In this document: positions 1-12,159 of the stretch, one piece after another | How the letters are laid out: every line of letters begins with the position of its first letter | Position numbering within the stretch: position 1 is the stretch's first letter | Source of the DNA: Amborella trichopoda | Lineage: Eukaryota; Streptophyta; Magnoliopsida; Amborellales; Amborellaceae | Reading direction: 5' to 3' | Assembly (NCBI RefSeq): GCF_000471905.2 | Contig: NW_006494931.1 | Span: forward strand, 7,739,202-7,803,201 | DNA length: 64,000 nucleotides | The notes under the pieces: generated by a model | Told to the model about the DNA's origin: nothing | Database searches by the model: none | What the model saw: the letters and a program-made list of their open reading frames with translations, nothing else | Translations under genes and position numbers: made by a program

Positions 1-1140
1 GACATATCCACATACTTTGAAACACAACTCTCAAATTATAAAAAATTTGGACAAGGTTAAAACATGAAAACGCATAGTAAACACGTGTATCTTTCAAATG
101 GCTGTGGTTTTGCGACATTTGGACTTCATTTGGCCAAACAAAACATGAGCACAACAGGAATGATATTTCTGAAATCTGCTGAAATTTGATAATAGTGACA
201 TGTACTCACAAACAGAAACATAGCTCTCAATCCGTAAACAGTATCAAATGAGATTAAACATAAAAATCATAGTAGACACACAGATTTCATTTAAACTGGT
301 TTTTAACTAATTTTGATGTATTTAAGTCAATGAAAAGTTCAGTTTACAGAGCATGCATCTTTCTGGAAAATTTCAGAATTTCATACCCAAATTTTGGCAC
401 ACTTCAAAGAATGATTAGTAACTTTCAAAACTAAAATAGGCGTCAATGCAAGGTTATTCTTGCCTTAAACCAGATTCACAAAGGTGTTTACCCACCAATT
501 TTTATAGCCAACAAAAATGCCTTTAACTCTCAATCTATCATGCAAATAAGAGGTACAGTCTTGAAAAATCAGGGCTTATTCTAGCATGCTATCATACATG
601 CTCAAGCTTGTATTCAAACGAAAACTATGAAAGCATGGATGCTATAATCCAATTACCTGTGTCAAGAGACCTCCAGGTTTACCAAAGCTTCCATTGGTGG
701 TTGAATGGAAAGCCTTAAAATTCTAAGGCCAAGGAAGGTGGCGTGAGGGAGAGGGAGAGAGGGTGTAGCATTTGGAGTGAGGTTAGGGTCTAACATGGGT
801 AGGGAGAAAAGGGGTGGCAGCATGCCACAACAAAGTGGCAAACAAGGTGTGAGGGGGGAGGGAGGGCCCGTGATAAAAAAGGGAGAGGAAAAAGAAGGAA
901 AAGAGGTAGTCCCTTGGACTACCCAATTTAATTGTGCATGGTGGTAACAAATCACATACGATTTTCCACGCATGACGTTTCTCCTATGCCGTCTACTCGC
1001 TTGTGAATAGCAATACGCTGGAAAGGTTCGGGCCCTAGCAGTAAGTTAACGCCTTGTGTGTTACTATCGATTGTGCTGGCACCGGACGTGTCAATGCCAT
1101 TGCCGCCCATGCTGCACATGTTCTACTACAATCTCCTGCA
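1..1140. other. unassigned AT-rich flank, no gene seen
   Basis: I recognise no coding domain, LTR end or repeat family in the first kilobase. It is AT-rich up to about 660. A purine-rich stretch follows at about 730-910. Open frames here are short and low in complexity. It could be old retrotransposon sequence, decayed beyond recognition by eye, or host intergenic DNA. Similarity to the family-A 3' internal region becomes visible from about 1141. Confidence 0.4.
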
Positions 1141-1438
1141 AAGTTACACCATTGTCATTGCACCCAGATCGCGACTTGTCATTCCCAATAGACTCAAGAG
1201 CGGTTCACTCATCCCCAGTAGGAGTCATACCCCTGTTATAGCCCCTTATTCCTAATGGAGTTAGGGTCATTCTTACCACTTCAATCTTTAGTGGGTCTGC
1301 TTCACACCTGGCTATCCTATCCTTAAGGAGGCGGGTGACCTTCAATGAACCTATTCTCTATTCAGTTCCATTTTTCACATTTACGGGAGCCACACTTGTC
1401 CCCTAATCTCCAATATGTCTGCTTCTCCATTTAAATCC
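1141..1438 (+). mobile_element. fragment of family-A 3' internal region
   Basis: Reads in the same direction as, and is similar to, about 16380-16600 of A1 and 32400-32640 of A2. It includes the series of degenerate PBS-complement motifs, such as TCCTAATGGAGTTAGGGTCA. It stops abruptly at 1438, where a minus-strand LTR begins. It is a rearranged remnant, not part of an intact element. Confidence 0.65.
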
Positions 1439-4385
1439 CTCGCCCTCCAGATCCTCTTAGAATCGGGCAGCACGCGTCTCAGGTTTTGAGAGAAGACCTG
1501 AGATGTTTTTGAGATTGCTCTCTCGAGAACCCCATTTGAAAATGGGGGCAGGTGTTACCAACCGATGAGAGTTGAATTTAAAGGTGGGTTCGGGACTTAT
1601 TCAGATTGACTCGCATGGGTGCTCTCTTAGATCACGAAGAAAGTCCCCTTGTAATAAAACTGGTTCGGAATCGCCTCCCTTGGCTTGTATTCTTCTTGTT
1701 TTCTGCTTTTATGCAATCAGACACATATATAGAAAAGGTTATAAAATAGGTTGGTCAGACCTCACCCTTTTCCTCTTTAATGAACGTACACAAGCATGTG
1801 CATTCAAAAAGAAGAAGAGAAGAAAGACGGGGGGGGAGAAGAATTCGATTAAATGAGAGGATCAGAGCGTTGACTAGGCTGTTGGATAATTGGCCTGACA
1901 TGGTAGTAAAACGGGCTCGGTAACTAAGACCGGCTCACAGATTTACTACTAGGCACGATGGTCAGTCCATTGTGGCAATAACGCGGGCTAAGTAACCTTG
2001 ACACAACAACATTACAGCTAGATGACAGGACTACCATGAGAGGCTAATCCCAATCCCTCTTAGTCGAATGAAAGAGTAGCAGAACTAAGGCTATGAGGAA
2101 AGAATAAGATGAGAAGAAGGGAAAGAAAGATGGAGGGAGAAGAAAGGAAGAGAAGAGTATGAAAGACAAGAGAATAAAGGAGAGAGAGGGAAGGAAGGCG
2201 CGGTCGGGGTTAAGCATTGCTGATTGTGTTTAGAAGGAAGAGAGAGAAATCCAATCGACACTAGGTGTCGCCGACTGACCAGAGAAGAGAGAAAAAACCA
2301 GTGAGAGCTAGGTCTTGCTGACTGACAGTAGAAGAGAGAGGAAACCAGTCGGTATTAGGTCATGCCAACAGACAGAAGAAGAGAGAGAAGAAGAGACAAG
2401 ACAAGGTCGTGCTAGGCTTCACCGATTGAGAGGAGAGGAGAGAGAAAACCAGTCAACACTAGATCCCATCGACTGATAAAAGAGGAGAGAGAAGACCAGT
2501 CAGCACTTTCATCGAATAACATGAGAGGAGAGAGAAAACCAATCAGCATTAAGTCTCATCGACTGACAAACAAAAGGAGAGAGAAAACCAACTAGTGTTA
2601 GGTTTTACTGACTGACAGAGGAAGGAGAAAACCAACCGGCACTAAGCCTCGTCAATTGTGACAGCAGAAAACCAATCAACGCTAAGCCTCGTCAGTTATG
2701 ATAGAAGGAAAAAACCAACTGGCGCTAAGCCTCATCAGTTGTGACAGGAGAAACCCAACTGGCGCTAAGCCTCATCAGTTGTGATAGAAGGAGAAAACCA
2801 ACTGGCGTTGAGCCTCGTTGTTTGCATTAGAAGAGGACAAATGGAGATAGAGATGAAAAGAAGAGAGAGAAAGAGATAAAGATGAGAAGGGAGGAGGAGA
2901 GAGAAAGAGATAGAGATGATAAGAGAGGAGAAAGAAAGAAGAGAGAAAGAGGGGAGGAGAGAGAAAGAGGGAGGGGAGAGAAAAGGGGAAGAGAAAGAAA
3001 GAAAGGATGAGAGAGAAAGTTACCTGCCTGAAGGGTACCAGCCTTTTTCTTCTCTCTCCTCTCTCCCTCTCCAATTCGTACTCACAAACTCAAGCAGGAA
3101 TGGAAATTTTATTGAATCAGTCAAAAAATGAACAAAAGCCCTTACAATTTAGCTTTGCATGTTTATATAGAATTGAGTTAAAACATGGGTGCACGCCCAA
3201 AAACTAATTAGAATTGAAAATAATTACAATTTAATTGAATTTAAAGAAATTCTAAAAATTGGTGCAAAAGGACTGTTTTTCCCTTTCTTAACAATGTGTG
3301 GAAATCCATAACAGTTATGCTATTGCCCGAGAACTTACGTAATCTTCCGTGGCTGACCTGAAGTCGTTTGATGCCTGTTTGAGGCATGATCAAGAGACTT
3401 GAATCCTAGATGAATCTTGAATACTTCAGATCGATTGTGTGCTCTTTCCTTGATGTTTCTTCATGATTTCTTCCTTGAATCACATTGAGCATGCCGTCAT
3501 GATCATGTTGCAATGAACGTAGCTTGGTTTCATGTCCGGATGAAGATTTTGTCGTCTTGAGTTTTTTACCAGAATCTTGAAATTCGGCGACCGAAATTTA
3601 CAGTAGCTTTGATGCATTTATGTGTGAAATCAAACCATTCCTCCTATGCGAGGTTCATACCAGAGATAGCCTCCGACCTCACGCACATAATGCAATTGGT
3701 TTCGTGCCGGGTATGTGAGCGTCGCGATCTGGCTGGTCAAACGAGGCACGCCGCTACTGAATTTTCTGCAACGTCCTTCATGGATCAGTGACTTTTATTT
3801 AGTTTTTCTCTCTGGTCAGGCGTCATCACGGGTTGCACCATATATCAAATTGTTTGTCTTGATGAGCCGAACACGCTTACCAAATTTGAGAGCGATCTGA
3901 CTTGGAACAAGTAAGATATAAGCCCCGAAAGTGACTGCCCGTGACAGTAAAACTAGCCGCCTTTAATGGTGTTTTGGTGCAATGAGGCTACACGAGAATA
4001 GTGTGCGACCTACCCCTTTTTAGTCTTTTGCCTATAACTCTGTCCTGGAGTGCCCAACTAAGCCGAAACTTGACCCATAAGGGTTGTCGACCGTTTCAGA
4101 TCTAATGGCAGTGGTCCTAGAGATGTTTGACACACCAAAAGTATAGCTCTAGTTACGGGGTCCATTTCATGGTGTTAGAGACCGATTTTGCTAAAATTGT
4201 TTCTTTGTGTTCACTGTCTTAAACGTGTCTGATTACGATGAAACTCTACAGGTGGTCCTTTGAAGTACTAATGAAGATCTTGATCAGTTCTTGGTCCATT
4301 CTAAGACTTTTAGGAATTTCCACTGTTTTGTAAACTTTATTGTCCTGTTTCCTATCAAGGACCAAGGTGCTGAAAAATACATTCA
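1439..4385 (-). repeat. family-A LTR, minus strand, nearly complete
   Basis: This is the reverse complement of the LTRs at 4386-7275 and 19676-22862. Its 5' end is intact at 4385, where the minus strand starts TGAATGTATTTTTCAGC exactly like 19676. Its 3' end lacks about 17 bp at 1439. In order on the minus strand it holds a TATA box (3162-3170), a splice-donor-like GGCAGGTAACT (about 3019-3029), a purine-rich tandem array (about 2100-3060; pyrimidine-rich in LTR sense), and the U5 end with the conserved CTCTCTCGAGAACC block near 1520. It joins the plus-strand LTR at 4386 directly, forming a head-to-head inverted repeat. Confidence 0.85.
3162..3170 (-). promoter_or_regulatory. TATA box and leader splice donor of reversed LTR-A
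   Basis: The minus strand reads CTATATAAAC upstream of GCAAAGCTAAATTGTAA, the same block that follows the TATA box in the other family-A LTRs. About 140 bp further along the minus strand is GGCAGGTAACT, with the GT at 3022-3023, matching a plant 5' splice-site consensus. Confidence 0.6.
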
Positions 4386-5491
4386 AACAGTCGATGACAT
4401 GTTTAAGACAGTGAACATGAAGAAATAAGTTTTGAAAAAATGGCCTCCAGCACTCTAAAACGAACTCTACAATTGGAACTACATTGGATTTAGCACAGTC
4501 GAAAACTCCTATGGGCCAAGTTTCAACTTAATCGGACACTCTAGGAAAACGATATCAGCAAAACATTGAAATAGGAGGGGCCACACACAATTCCCGTGTG
4601 GTCTCACTCCATAATACACCATTAACGGTGGCTGTTTTTAAAGCCACGAGTGGCCACTTTTGGAGCCCATATCTCACTTCATTCAAGTCGGATCACTCTC
4701 AAATTTTGTGAGTGAGTTCATCTCATCGAGACAAGCATTTTGATATGTTGTATGCTCCATGACGATGTCCGAGCAGGGGGAAAAACTAGAGAGAGGTTTC
4801 CGATCCGTGATGAAGTTGCAGAAATTGCTGCAGCAACGTGGCTCGCTCGACGAACAAAATCATGATGCTCGCACAACAGATCAACGCAAAACCAATTACA
4901 TTGTCTAAGTAAGGTCTAGGGCTATCATTGGTCTGAATCCTGTACATGATGGTCCGTCATATTTCATGCATGAAGCCGATGAAGTAATTGAAATTCTTGC
5001 CGCCGGATTCTAAATTCCGACGAAAACTCAAAAGTTGTGAAATCTTCATTCGGGCTCTAAATCACGTTCTGTTTGTTTGTGACAACACGCTTAGTGTATT
5101 ACGATGAAGAAATCGCATAAAAACATTAAAGGACAAGTGCACTACCGATCTAAAGTTTTCAAGATCCAACAAATTTCAAGTCTTGTGATCGTGGCTCAAA
5201 CACGTGATCCATGGCTCAAAGTTGGTATCAAAATGATCGTCATGTCGATCCCTACAAGAAAATGACCATCTTTCAATCAAATGGGCATCAGAGCAACCTC
5301 AGATCAGTCATGGAAGATCACGTAAGTTCTAGGGCAGCAGAAGGGACTGTTCTGGAATTCCAAGAGTTGTTAGGTAGGGGCAAAACAATCCTTTTGCACC
5401 CTATTTTCTTAATTTTCTTTAATTCAAATTAATTATAATTATCATCAATTTTAGGTTGTTTTTGGACGTCAACCCATGTTCGGCCATAATT

Positions 5492-5500
5492 CTATATAAA
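5492..5500 (+). promoter_or_regulatory. LTR TATA box (A1)
   Basis: CTATATAAA, followed by a GTGCAAAGCTAAATTGTAAAGGA block repeated in the LTR at 20953. It marks the likely U3/R transition of the sense transcript. Confidence 0.7.
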
Positions 5501-5632
5501 TGTGCAAAGCTAAATTGTAAAGGACCTCGATTCATTCTTCGATCATTCAATAAAAATTTTCATTCTTGCTTGAGCCTGTGAGTACGTCTTGGAGAGAGAG
5601 GAGAGAGAAGAAAAGGGTTAATACCCTTCGAT

Positions 5633-5640
5633 CAGGTAAC
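5633..5640 (+). promoter_or_regulatory. putative leader 5' splice site (A1 LTR)
   Basis: CAGGTAAC, preceded by a GGTACC-like ACCCTT block. It lies about 140 bp downstream of the TATA box and immediately ahead of the pyrimidine-rich array. The equivalent site in the next LTR is GGCAGGTAAGT, a perfect plant donor. A donor-like GAGGTA or CAGGTA is present at this position in all six LTR copies of the window. Confidence 0.5.
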
Positions 5641-6720
5641 TTTCTCTCTCTTCTCCTCTTTCTCTCTCCTCCCATCCTTCTCTCTCCTTCCCACTTTCTC
5701 TCTTTTCCCATATTTCTCTCTCCTCTTTTTTATCTCCTCACTCCTCTTTTCTCCATTCTCTCTCATCTTTATCTCACTCTCGTCTCTTCTTCTTAGCGCC
5801 TGCTAGGTCTTCTCATCTCTCTCTTTCTCCCTCTTCTTCTCATCTCTATCTCTTTCTTTCCCCTCTCCCTCATGTCTCTCTTCTGTCATTCGGTAAAGTC
5901 TAGAACCGACTTGATTTCTCTCTCATCTTCTAATGCAATCGACAAAATCTTGGTGCCGATTGAATTTCTCTCTTCTTCTTTCTCCCCCAAGCACATGGTG
6001 AATTTCTCTCTCTTCTCTCTTCTTTCTCTTCTCTCTTGTCATAGTCGGTGAAACCCAGCACTGGTTCGATTTTTTCTCACCCCTTCTGTCAATTGGCGAA
6101 GCCTATTGCCGACTGGACTTCTCTTTCCTCTTCTAATGCAATCGTCGAAGTCTCACCACTGGTTGAATGTTTCTCCCCTCTTCTTTCATCCCCAGCACTA
6201 GGTGAATTTCTCTCTTCTCTCTTGTCACAATCAGTGAAGCCTAGTGCCGGTTGGATTTCTCTCTCCTCTCTTGTCACAGTCGGTGAAGCTCAGCACCAGT
6301 TGAATTTTCCTCTCCTCTCTTATCACAATCGGTGAAGCTCAGCATCGGTTGCATTTCTCTCTCCTCTCTTATAACAGTTGGTTAAACCTAGCACCAGTCG
6401 GATTTCTCTCTCATCTCTTGTCACTATCGACGAAACCTAGCGCCAATTGGATTTGTCTCACGTCTGTTGCAATCGATAAAGCCTAGCACCGGCTCGACCT
6501 CTCTCCCTTGCTTCTCTCCCATTGCAACCGGCGCAAGTCTAGCTTCAGTTGGTTCTCTTCCTCCCTCTCCTATCTTTTTGGCAAGCGGCAATGTCTGGAG
6601 TCGACTGCATCTTCCTTCCCTCTCTCTTTTATCCACTCATCTCTTCTCCCTTCTTCTGTTTGTTCCCTTCTTCTCCTACCTCATTCTTTCCCCCATAACC
6701 ACCACTCTGCTATTCTTTCG
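5640..6720 (+). repeat. pyrimidine-rich array with approximately 45-60 bp degenerate units in LTR-A
   Basis: A CT-rich tract (about 5640-5880) passes into degenerate units. A typical unit is a TCTCTC tract, then TTGTCACAGTCGGTGAAG, then a short AGCACCGGTTGGATT-like segment. It is also present at 21110-22150 and, reversed, at about 2100-3060. Long open frames here come only from low-complexity codons and I do not regard them as coding. Confidence 0.8.
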
Positions 6721-7277
6721 TTCAACTAAAAGGGATGGAGGTTAGCCTCTCATTGAGGTCTTGTCGTCTAGTCGGTATTGGCAATGACGTGTAGTAGTGA
6801 TCCCATGAGCCGATTTTAATATTGAGCTTGTTTTTCTACCATGTTAGGCCAATTACTACCTAGCTTGATCCTCTCTCTCAGTTGAACTCTTCTCTCCCCT
6901 GTCTAACTTCTCTTCTTCTTTTTGAATGTGCATGCTTGTATACATTCATCAAAGAGTAAAAGAATGAGGTTTGACCCACTTGTCTTACAACCTTTGCAAT
7001 ATATGTGTGTGATTGCAGAAAATAAGAAGAATAGGAGCCAAGGGAGGTGATTCCGAACCAGTTTCTTTACTGGGGGGCTTTCTTCGTGATCTAAGAGGGC
7101 GCTCATGCGAGCCAACCTTAAAATTCCTCTCTCACCGGTTGATAACACCTGGCCTCATTTTCGAATGAGGTTCTCGAGAGAGCGATCTCCAAAAATGTCC
7201 CGGGTCTTCCCTTGAATCCCGTGACGTGTGCCACCCGATCCAGGATCCGTAGGGCTAGATCGAGGCACCTAACCAGC

Positions 7278-7297
7278 TTAGCGACTCCACTGGGGAC
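7278..7297 (+). other. primer-binding site of A1
   Basis: TTAGCGACTCCACTGGGGAC starts 2 nt after the LTR end CACCTAACCA. A2 (22865) and B (56048, minus) have TTGGTGACTCC and TTGGCGACTCC at the same spot, so the ancestral site begins TGGCGACTCC, complementary to a tRNA ending in CCA. I do not name the tRNA. Confidence 0.75.
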
Positions 7298-7523
7298 TTA
7301 TTACCCCTTAGTCGGATCATTCTTGTTTGGCTAGTTTCTTCTTTAATTTTCTTCTTTCATTAGCTTTTCACATTCACTTATGGCTGCTGGGTTCTATAAA
7401 CCATTTATTTGGATCAAGGATTTTTTTATCCCAGTATTCGAGAGTGTCCCGAAGGAACAAGTTCCTTCGACTTCGTTCCCGACCATCCTCTTGTCTAGCT
7501 CCTAGGTCCTAACCTGAACCGAC

Positions 7524-8054
7524 ATGAAGTGGGACCTAAAAATCGCTCACTCCCCATCTCCTCGCTCTGGTGGAAACTCCACCAAGGCGCCCTGCATCGG
7601 AAACACTTTTGTTGCCCCACACAGCATACACCCAACCACCGACAAGTCACTTGCCGATCATCTTCCTGAGGTACGTCGAAAGGACACCCAGTCCCTTTCT
7701 GTAAAAGGCAAACAATTTACCATTGCTTATGTGGGTCGCCATAAGGCTACCCCCCACATCTTTACACCACTAGTCTCCATCCCAGGAGGCTCAACGCATA
7801 AAGGAAGAAACCCCATGGTCTCCACCCTCGCACACATCATAAGGCTAGTGGGTCACCCACTCGAGTCACACCTCATGGCAACCCTTCTATTTCCTCAAGA
7901 CCGTGTTCAAGATCGAGCCTTCCAAGGCCATATCCTTCGCACGACACTCATATGCATCTCACTGCTCCGGGCGACACCATTATTACACCAACCCGAGTAC
8001 ACAGGAGATGACCTCCTCGTCCTCCTACTATGCACACACAAGCACACCCTGTAA
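7524..8054 (+). pseudogene. extra ORF (ORF1-like) upstream of gag, A1
   Basis: An open frame of about 176 codons between the PBS and gag. A recognisably related frame occurs at the same place in A2 (23127-23699) and, much more diverged, in B (55451-55999, minus). The shared core runs from a Ser/His/Pro-rich segment through a KSL-x-VKGKQ-like basic stretch to HKATPHI. I recognise no domain. Tat/Ogre elements typically carry an ORF1 here, so by position this is the candidate. The A1 frame shifts after the core relative to A2. It could instead be fortuitously open leader sequence; retention in three copies argues mildly against that. Confidence 0.45.
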
Positions 8055-8570
8055 GGGGCAGGCCTACACGTGTTCTCTAATAGACACTTGCTCATAGTTC
8101 TCGACTTCTTAAGGCCAGATCACTTGCATGATCTCGGTTTGACCCTCATGTTTCCCGTAATCCTTCTTCAAGGGGCGCACACGCGTCGCCATCTCGGACG
8201 TCCCCTCACCCTCGACTCAAGCCTCCTCATGAGCCAACCCTGCTTCTGCCTACTCCTTCTTCATCGAGCAAGCACCTTCATTCATGGTACTTGAAGATTT
8301 TTCCCAAGAGTACTATCTCGAACCAGCCTCGTCTCCTTGGTCGTGTTTTGGAGATCATAAGAGAGCTCAGGCATGGACCTGATGGAAGATCGAGTCCTTC
8401 ATCCTCCTCGACCTAAGATGACTCTAGTTCCTTGACCTCATCCATTGTCGTATCTGATGGAGATAGCTCTCTCCTGTGTAAGAAGAGCAGACTAGCCATG
8501 ACCTAGATCGCAGTTTTGGCTCGAGGTCCATTAAAACCTCAAGGATACACGCGATAGAGCTCTATAAATT

Positions 8571-10560
8571 TTGACTAAGGAGGTGACCAAGGTAGTCAAA
8601 ACAGCCAATTCTAATGACTTTCTTCACCTGAATCCCTTCTACCCCCTTCAGATGATGAAGCTTGAAGAAGAACTCTGTGAGCCCTATGTTGTGGTGACCG
8701 TCGCAGAAGAAGACCCTGCCATTCAGCAACAGCGGTCCCAAGATGTCGAGAACCGGTCCAAAAGCGATCCGCATATAGGAGTCGAGTTCAATCAAGGCAT
8801 GCTGGTGCCCTACTGACTGACCTACCGCATACAACCTGTCGTGCTCGCAAGCCCTCAGTCACCACTAACGTTGACCTCCCAAGTGAAACGGTCAACATAA
8901 TGGTCGTAAGGGAGCCCGGTGATGCGCAGGAAGATCGTATGAACAAGTTTTAAGCAATGGTCCACGCAATGATGAAAAAGATCAATCGTATCGACACCAC
9001 ATGGAAGTCGGCTAACCATGAGGTCAATTCCCATCACTCTGAGGGTGCACCTCCACGGCAGCCCCCTCCATCTACCTCACAGAACAATTCTTTCCCTCAT
9101 CCAATTTCTCAATCCGATATTGACTCTATGGTCAACCATCGCCTGAAGAACAGACAAATTTTGAGGATACGGGGTGCGACGCCTTATCAAATACCTTACC
9201 CCTCCTATATTGATTAGGTCCCAATTTCACCATACTATAAGAAAGGGAGGTTTCCTCTATTCAATGGAACCATGTCCCCAAACCAGCATATTGCCCACTT
9301 CCAAGCAGCATGTCGGGAAACACGGCTGACGGGAGAATTCTTCTCTGACAGTTCGTTGAGACCCTTGGGAAGAGATGGAGAAATTATTCTATCAACGCTT
9401 CTTTGAGGTTGAGAGAGAGGTTCAAACGATCGAACTTCTCACCCTGACTCAAGACACCGATGAGCTCGTGGATCAGTTCATATCAAGATGGAGAAACTTG
9501 GCTTCTCGCTATCCTAATCCTATGCTTGAGAAAGACACAGTCTAGACTTGCATGCAGAATATGAGACCTGAAATCACTGTACATGTTAAGGCCCCTAATC
9601 CAACCTCCATGTCAGAGTTGATCTCTAAATCAGTTCGCATAGAGAGTTTGTCAGGCCATCATGGTCAGACACGACAACCATCTGATAGCTCTCGGAATAA
9701 CACCCGAGGGGTTGTCAGTTCGATCGTCATGGTCACTGATTCAAAGAAGGCTCCCTCCCAAAATTTGGACCTCTCTAAAGAGGTATGCATGGTGAAAGTA
9801 ACACCCCCGGCTGGCAAGCAGCAACCGTCGTACAATCATTTACCTCTCTAGCCAACTTTGATCGGGGTGATTATTTCACCAGGCATAAGAACAAGGTCTA
9901 TCCCTTCTAGAAGGAATGGGTCCCTGTGCTGTTCTTGTTATCATGAGAACATAATATGATCTAGCTTCAAGAAACTAGGTTGCCTGAGTAATCTGGCCTT
10001 GACACTCTAGCGAATTATTGTGCCTACCATCGGAGAATCAATTATCCCACAGATGGCTGCTACACGCTGAAGGATATCATTGAGGCTCTGATTCTGAAAG
10101 GTTAGATAAAGCTTGACGATTTAAAGAAGGCCTTCGGGGCAGCTGAGGCCTCCCATGCCGTAAACATTCACAAGGAAGACGAAATGCCTGGTATCCTCCA
10201 TTCCTTCTTCATTATAATGCTTCAGGAAGGCATAATCACACTGAAGCAGGCAAGGCAACCCTACCGCCTTGCTAAGGGGACTGAAGATAGTTGGTGCCCA
10301 TTCCATCAGATAAGAGGTCCTTATTTGTCAGAATGCACAACTTTCCTTGATATATTCTTAGAGAAGATGCGAGAGTGTCAAGAATTTTACAATCTCCCCA
10401 TAACTGATCACCAAATCACTTCACCATCAAGGCAGGAAGATCTCACGAACTAGGACCTTTCTATCAATGACTCAGACTCTACGGAACCCTCGGATTACCA
10501 GCAATGGGTAACCTACCATGGCCGAAGCAGACTCAAGTCCTTAAGACGAGAAGCAGTTCA
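8571..10560 (+). pseudogene. gag: gag (capsid and zinc-knuckle-like region), A1
   Basis: Gag forms the particle that packages element RNA. An N-terminal block (8571-8816, with HLNPFYPLQMMK) matches B at about 54700. A retrotransposon-gag capsid domain follows at about 9180-9600 (PLFNGTMSPNQHIAHFQAAC and a WRN segment near 9495). Next is a Cys/His segment NYCAYHRR at about 10015, then FGAAEASHAV and a second Cys/His motif, WCPFHQIRGPYLSEC (about 10290-10340). The frame is broken at least near 8950, 9219, 9340, 9545, 9850 and 10105. About 60 bp of capsid present in A2 is missing near 9350. Confidence 0.75.
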
Positions 10561-11690
10561 CCACCCTAACGAGATGAATCAGACATCACTTCAGAAAACC
10601 AGAAAGAGACGGGCACCAAGGGCTAGTCGTCGAAGAAACAAGACCGCTCAACCCATAGTCGAGAAGGAATTTCTCAGGCCCCTTCCATCGTTACCAACCT
10701 TGCTGGACTTCATCCCTGACACAATCCTTTTTCCTTCTTCATCATGTTAAGAAGATGCTTCCGTTTCGTCTCCCACTTAGCAAACTTCTGATGAGGGAGA
10801 CGACATTAAAATCATTCCCCAGCGGTCTAAGCAAGGGAAAGAACTAAAAGAGCCCCAACACCCGTCCAGCCCTGGACGTAAAAAGCTGCCCAAATTGGTC
10901 TAATGAGGGGAACGACCTTAAAAGTCCCCCACCTTCTAATCCTACTCCTCCTTCTTCTCCTACTTCTCATTCTTCGTCTTCTATCTCCCTTGCTAGTACA
11001 ACCTTGATATGTTCGAACTTCGAGACTCTCGATAGAGAACTTGAGGGATCAAACATAACCAAGACGCAATGGATGCGATTGAGAAAGACCCTAGCACAGA
11101 CAGCAGGATTCTTAACAATAGTTGATGTCCTGACAGCTAAAGCTAAGGCACAGCCACCTTCTTTGAAGAATCATAAGAAGTAGAAGCTAAAGAAACCCCA
11201 GTGGCCACCTGAGCCTGAGCTTGACCCTGACCTTGAGCCTGACATTGAGCAGAGACTGAGAGAGCCGAGGGGACAAAGCTTCTATTCTCAAGGAGCTTGC
11301 CACATGGTGCAAATCTTAGGGGCAGTACCCACCATAGGGAAGATAAATCTCAAGTCAGAAAAGATGTTGCAGCCTAAGTCGCAAAAGTCGGGAGCCTTGA
11401 AGTTTCCCAGTCCTCCACTGCCCCTTAATCCAAACACTGGTGTGCCTATCCTATAGCTCCCTGGGCTCCTTCCTAATCCCAATACTTCAAACAATACAGC
11501 TATTCTTCAATTCCTTGAGATCCCTTTTATCCCATGCACTCAGTCTCTTCCAAAACATCAAACTTCCATCACTCAAACCAAACCCATTGTGCAATCAAGT
11601 CACCTAGCCGGCCAAAATAAACCCCTTTTACCCAAACCTACTCCTTAGCCCATTATACCACCCAAATCAGTTGTAGGACCATGAGCACAA
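10561..11690 (+). pseudogene. gag C-terminal / pre-protease linker, A1
   Basis: A charged and Pro/Ser-rich region between gag and protease. The recognisable island is SNFETLDRELEGSN with a following RLRKTLAQTAGFLT segment (about 11012-11120). It is matched in A2 (about 27120-27235), B (about 51990-52110, minus) and C (about 63110-63200, minus). The remainder is proline-rich (LPLNPN, PKPTP) and poorly conserved. Several stops interrupt it, for example at 11182. I know no function for this island; its retention in all four elements suggests it was part of the Gag polyprotein. Confidence 0.5.
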
Positions 11691-12158
11691 GGCCTTGATC
11701 AAGAAAAGGTTAAATATGATGTGATAGGGCACCTACGGATGCTTCCGGCTCTTCTCAGTGTCTATGACGCCTTCATGCTCTTGAGGGAATACTGGATGGC
11801 TTTGTTTGAGGTAGAACCCATTGAGGTAGACCCAATGATTCTACATGGGTGTATGCCGATATCCTTTGAAGAGGACGGTCTGCAGCTAGGGGAAAAGTCT
11901 CATAAGCACCCTCTCTTTGTTGCTTGTAAATTACATGAATTCCCCATCAACCGAATTATGCTATATGGAGGGTCGGCAGTCAATCTCATTCCAAGAAGGA
12001 TCCTCACTTGATAAGGGTTGGGGTCCAAAGATCTTACCCCAACCCACGTCACGGTTCAAGGGTTCAACCAATCATGAGATAAGCCAACCGACACGGTACG
12101 CCTTCATTTTAAGATTGGTGAACTACGTGATTACGCCTAGTTTCATGTAATCGAGATC
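11691..12158 (+). pseudogene. PR: retroviral-type aspartic protease, truncated, A1
   Basis: The protease would process the Gag polyprotein. The frame runs from KYDVIGHLRMLPALLSVYDA (from about 11712) through FEVEPIEVDPMILHGCMPI to the active-site strand RIMLYGGSAVNLIPRR (about 11955-12000). A2 and C have Asp at the position that is Tyr here (codon TAT, 11964-11966), so the catalytic aspartate is lost. Stops and a frameshift follow, and homology ends after FHVIEI at about 12158, missing the C-terminal GRPWLH segment seen in C. The antisense PMD gene begins at that break. Confidence 0.75.
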
Positions 12159-12159
12159 A

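Larger units (their letters stand above)
4386..7275 (+). repeat. 5' LTR of element A1, 5'-truncated
   Basis: Collinear with the complete LTR at 19676-22862 but lacking its first roughly 150 bp, because the reversed LTR ends at 4385 and takes over. It ends in CACCTAACCA at 7275, directly followed by GC and the PBS. Parts in order: U3-like sequence (4386-5490), TATA box (5492-5500), splice-donor-like site (5633-5640), a pyrimidine-rich array (about 5640-6720), and a 3' part with the conserved GTTCTCGAGAGAGCGATCTC block near 7170. The 3' part and U3 resemble the family-B LTRs; the central array does not. Confidence 0.85.

Noticed and set aside
1572..1856. 94-codon plus-strand frame
   Set aside because: It falls inside the U5 part of the reversed LTR and corresponds to non-coding LTR sequence at 6903-7148 and 22508-22732.
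2775..3074. Open frames in the GA/CT-rich tract of the LTR (also 5566-5796 and 21098-21310)
   Set aside because: The predicted proteins are low-complexity Ser/Leu/Phe or Arg/Glu/Lys runs created by the repeat tract, in opposite strands of the same LTR segment, with no domain.
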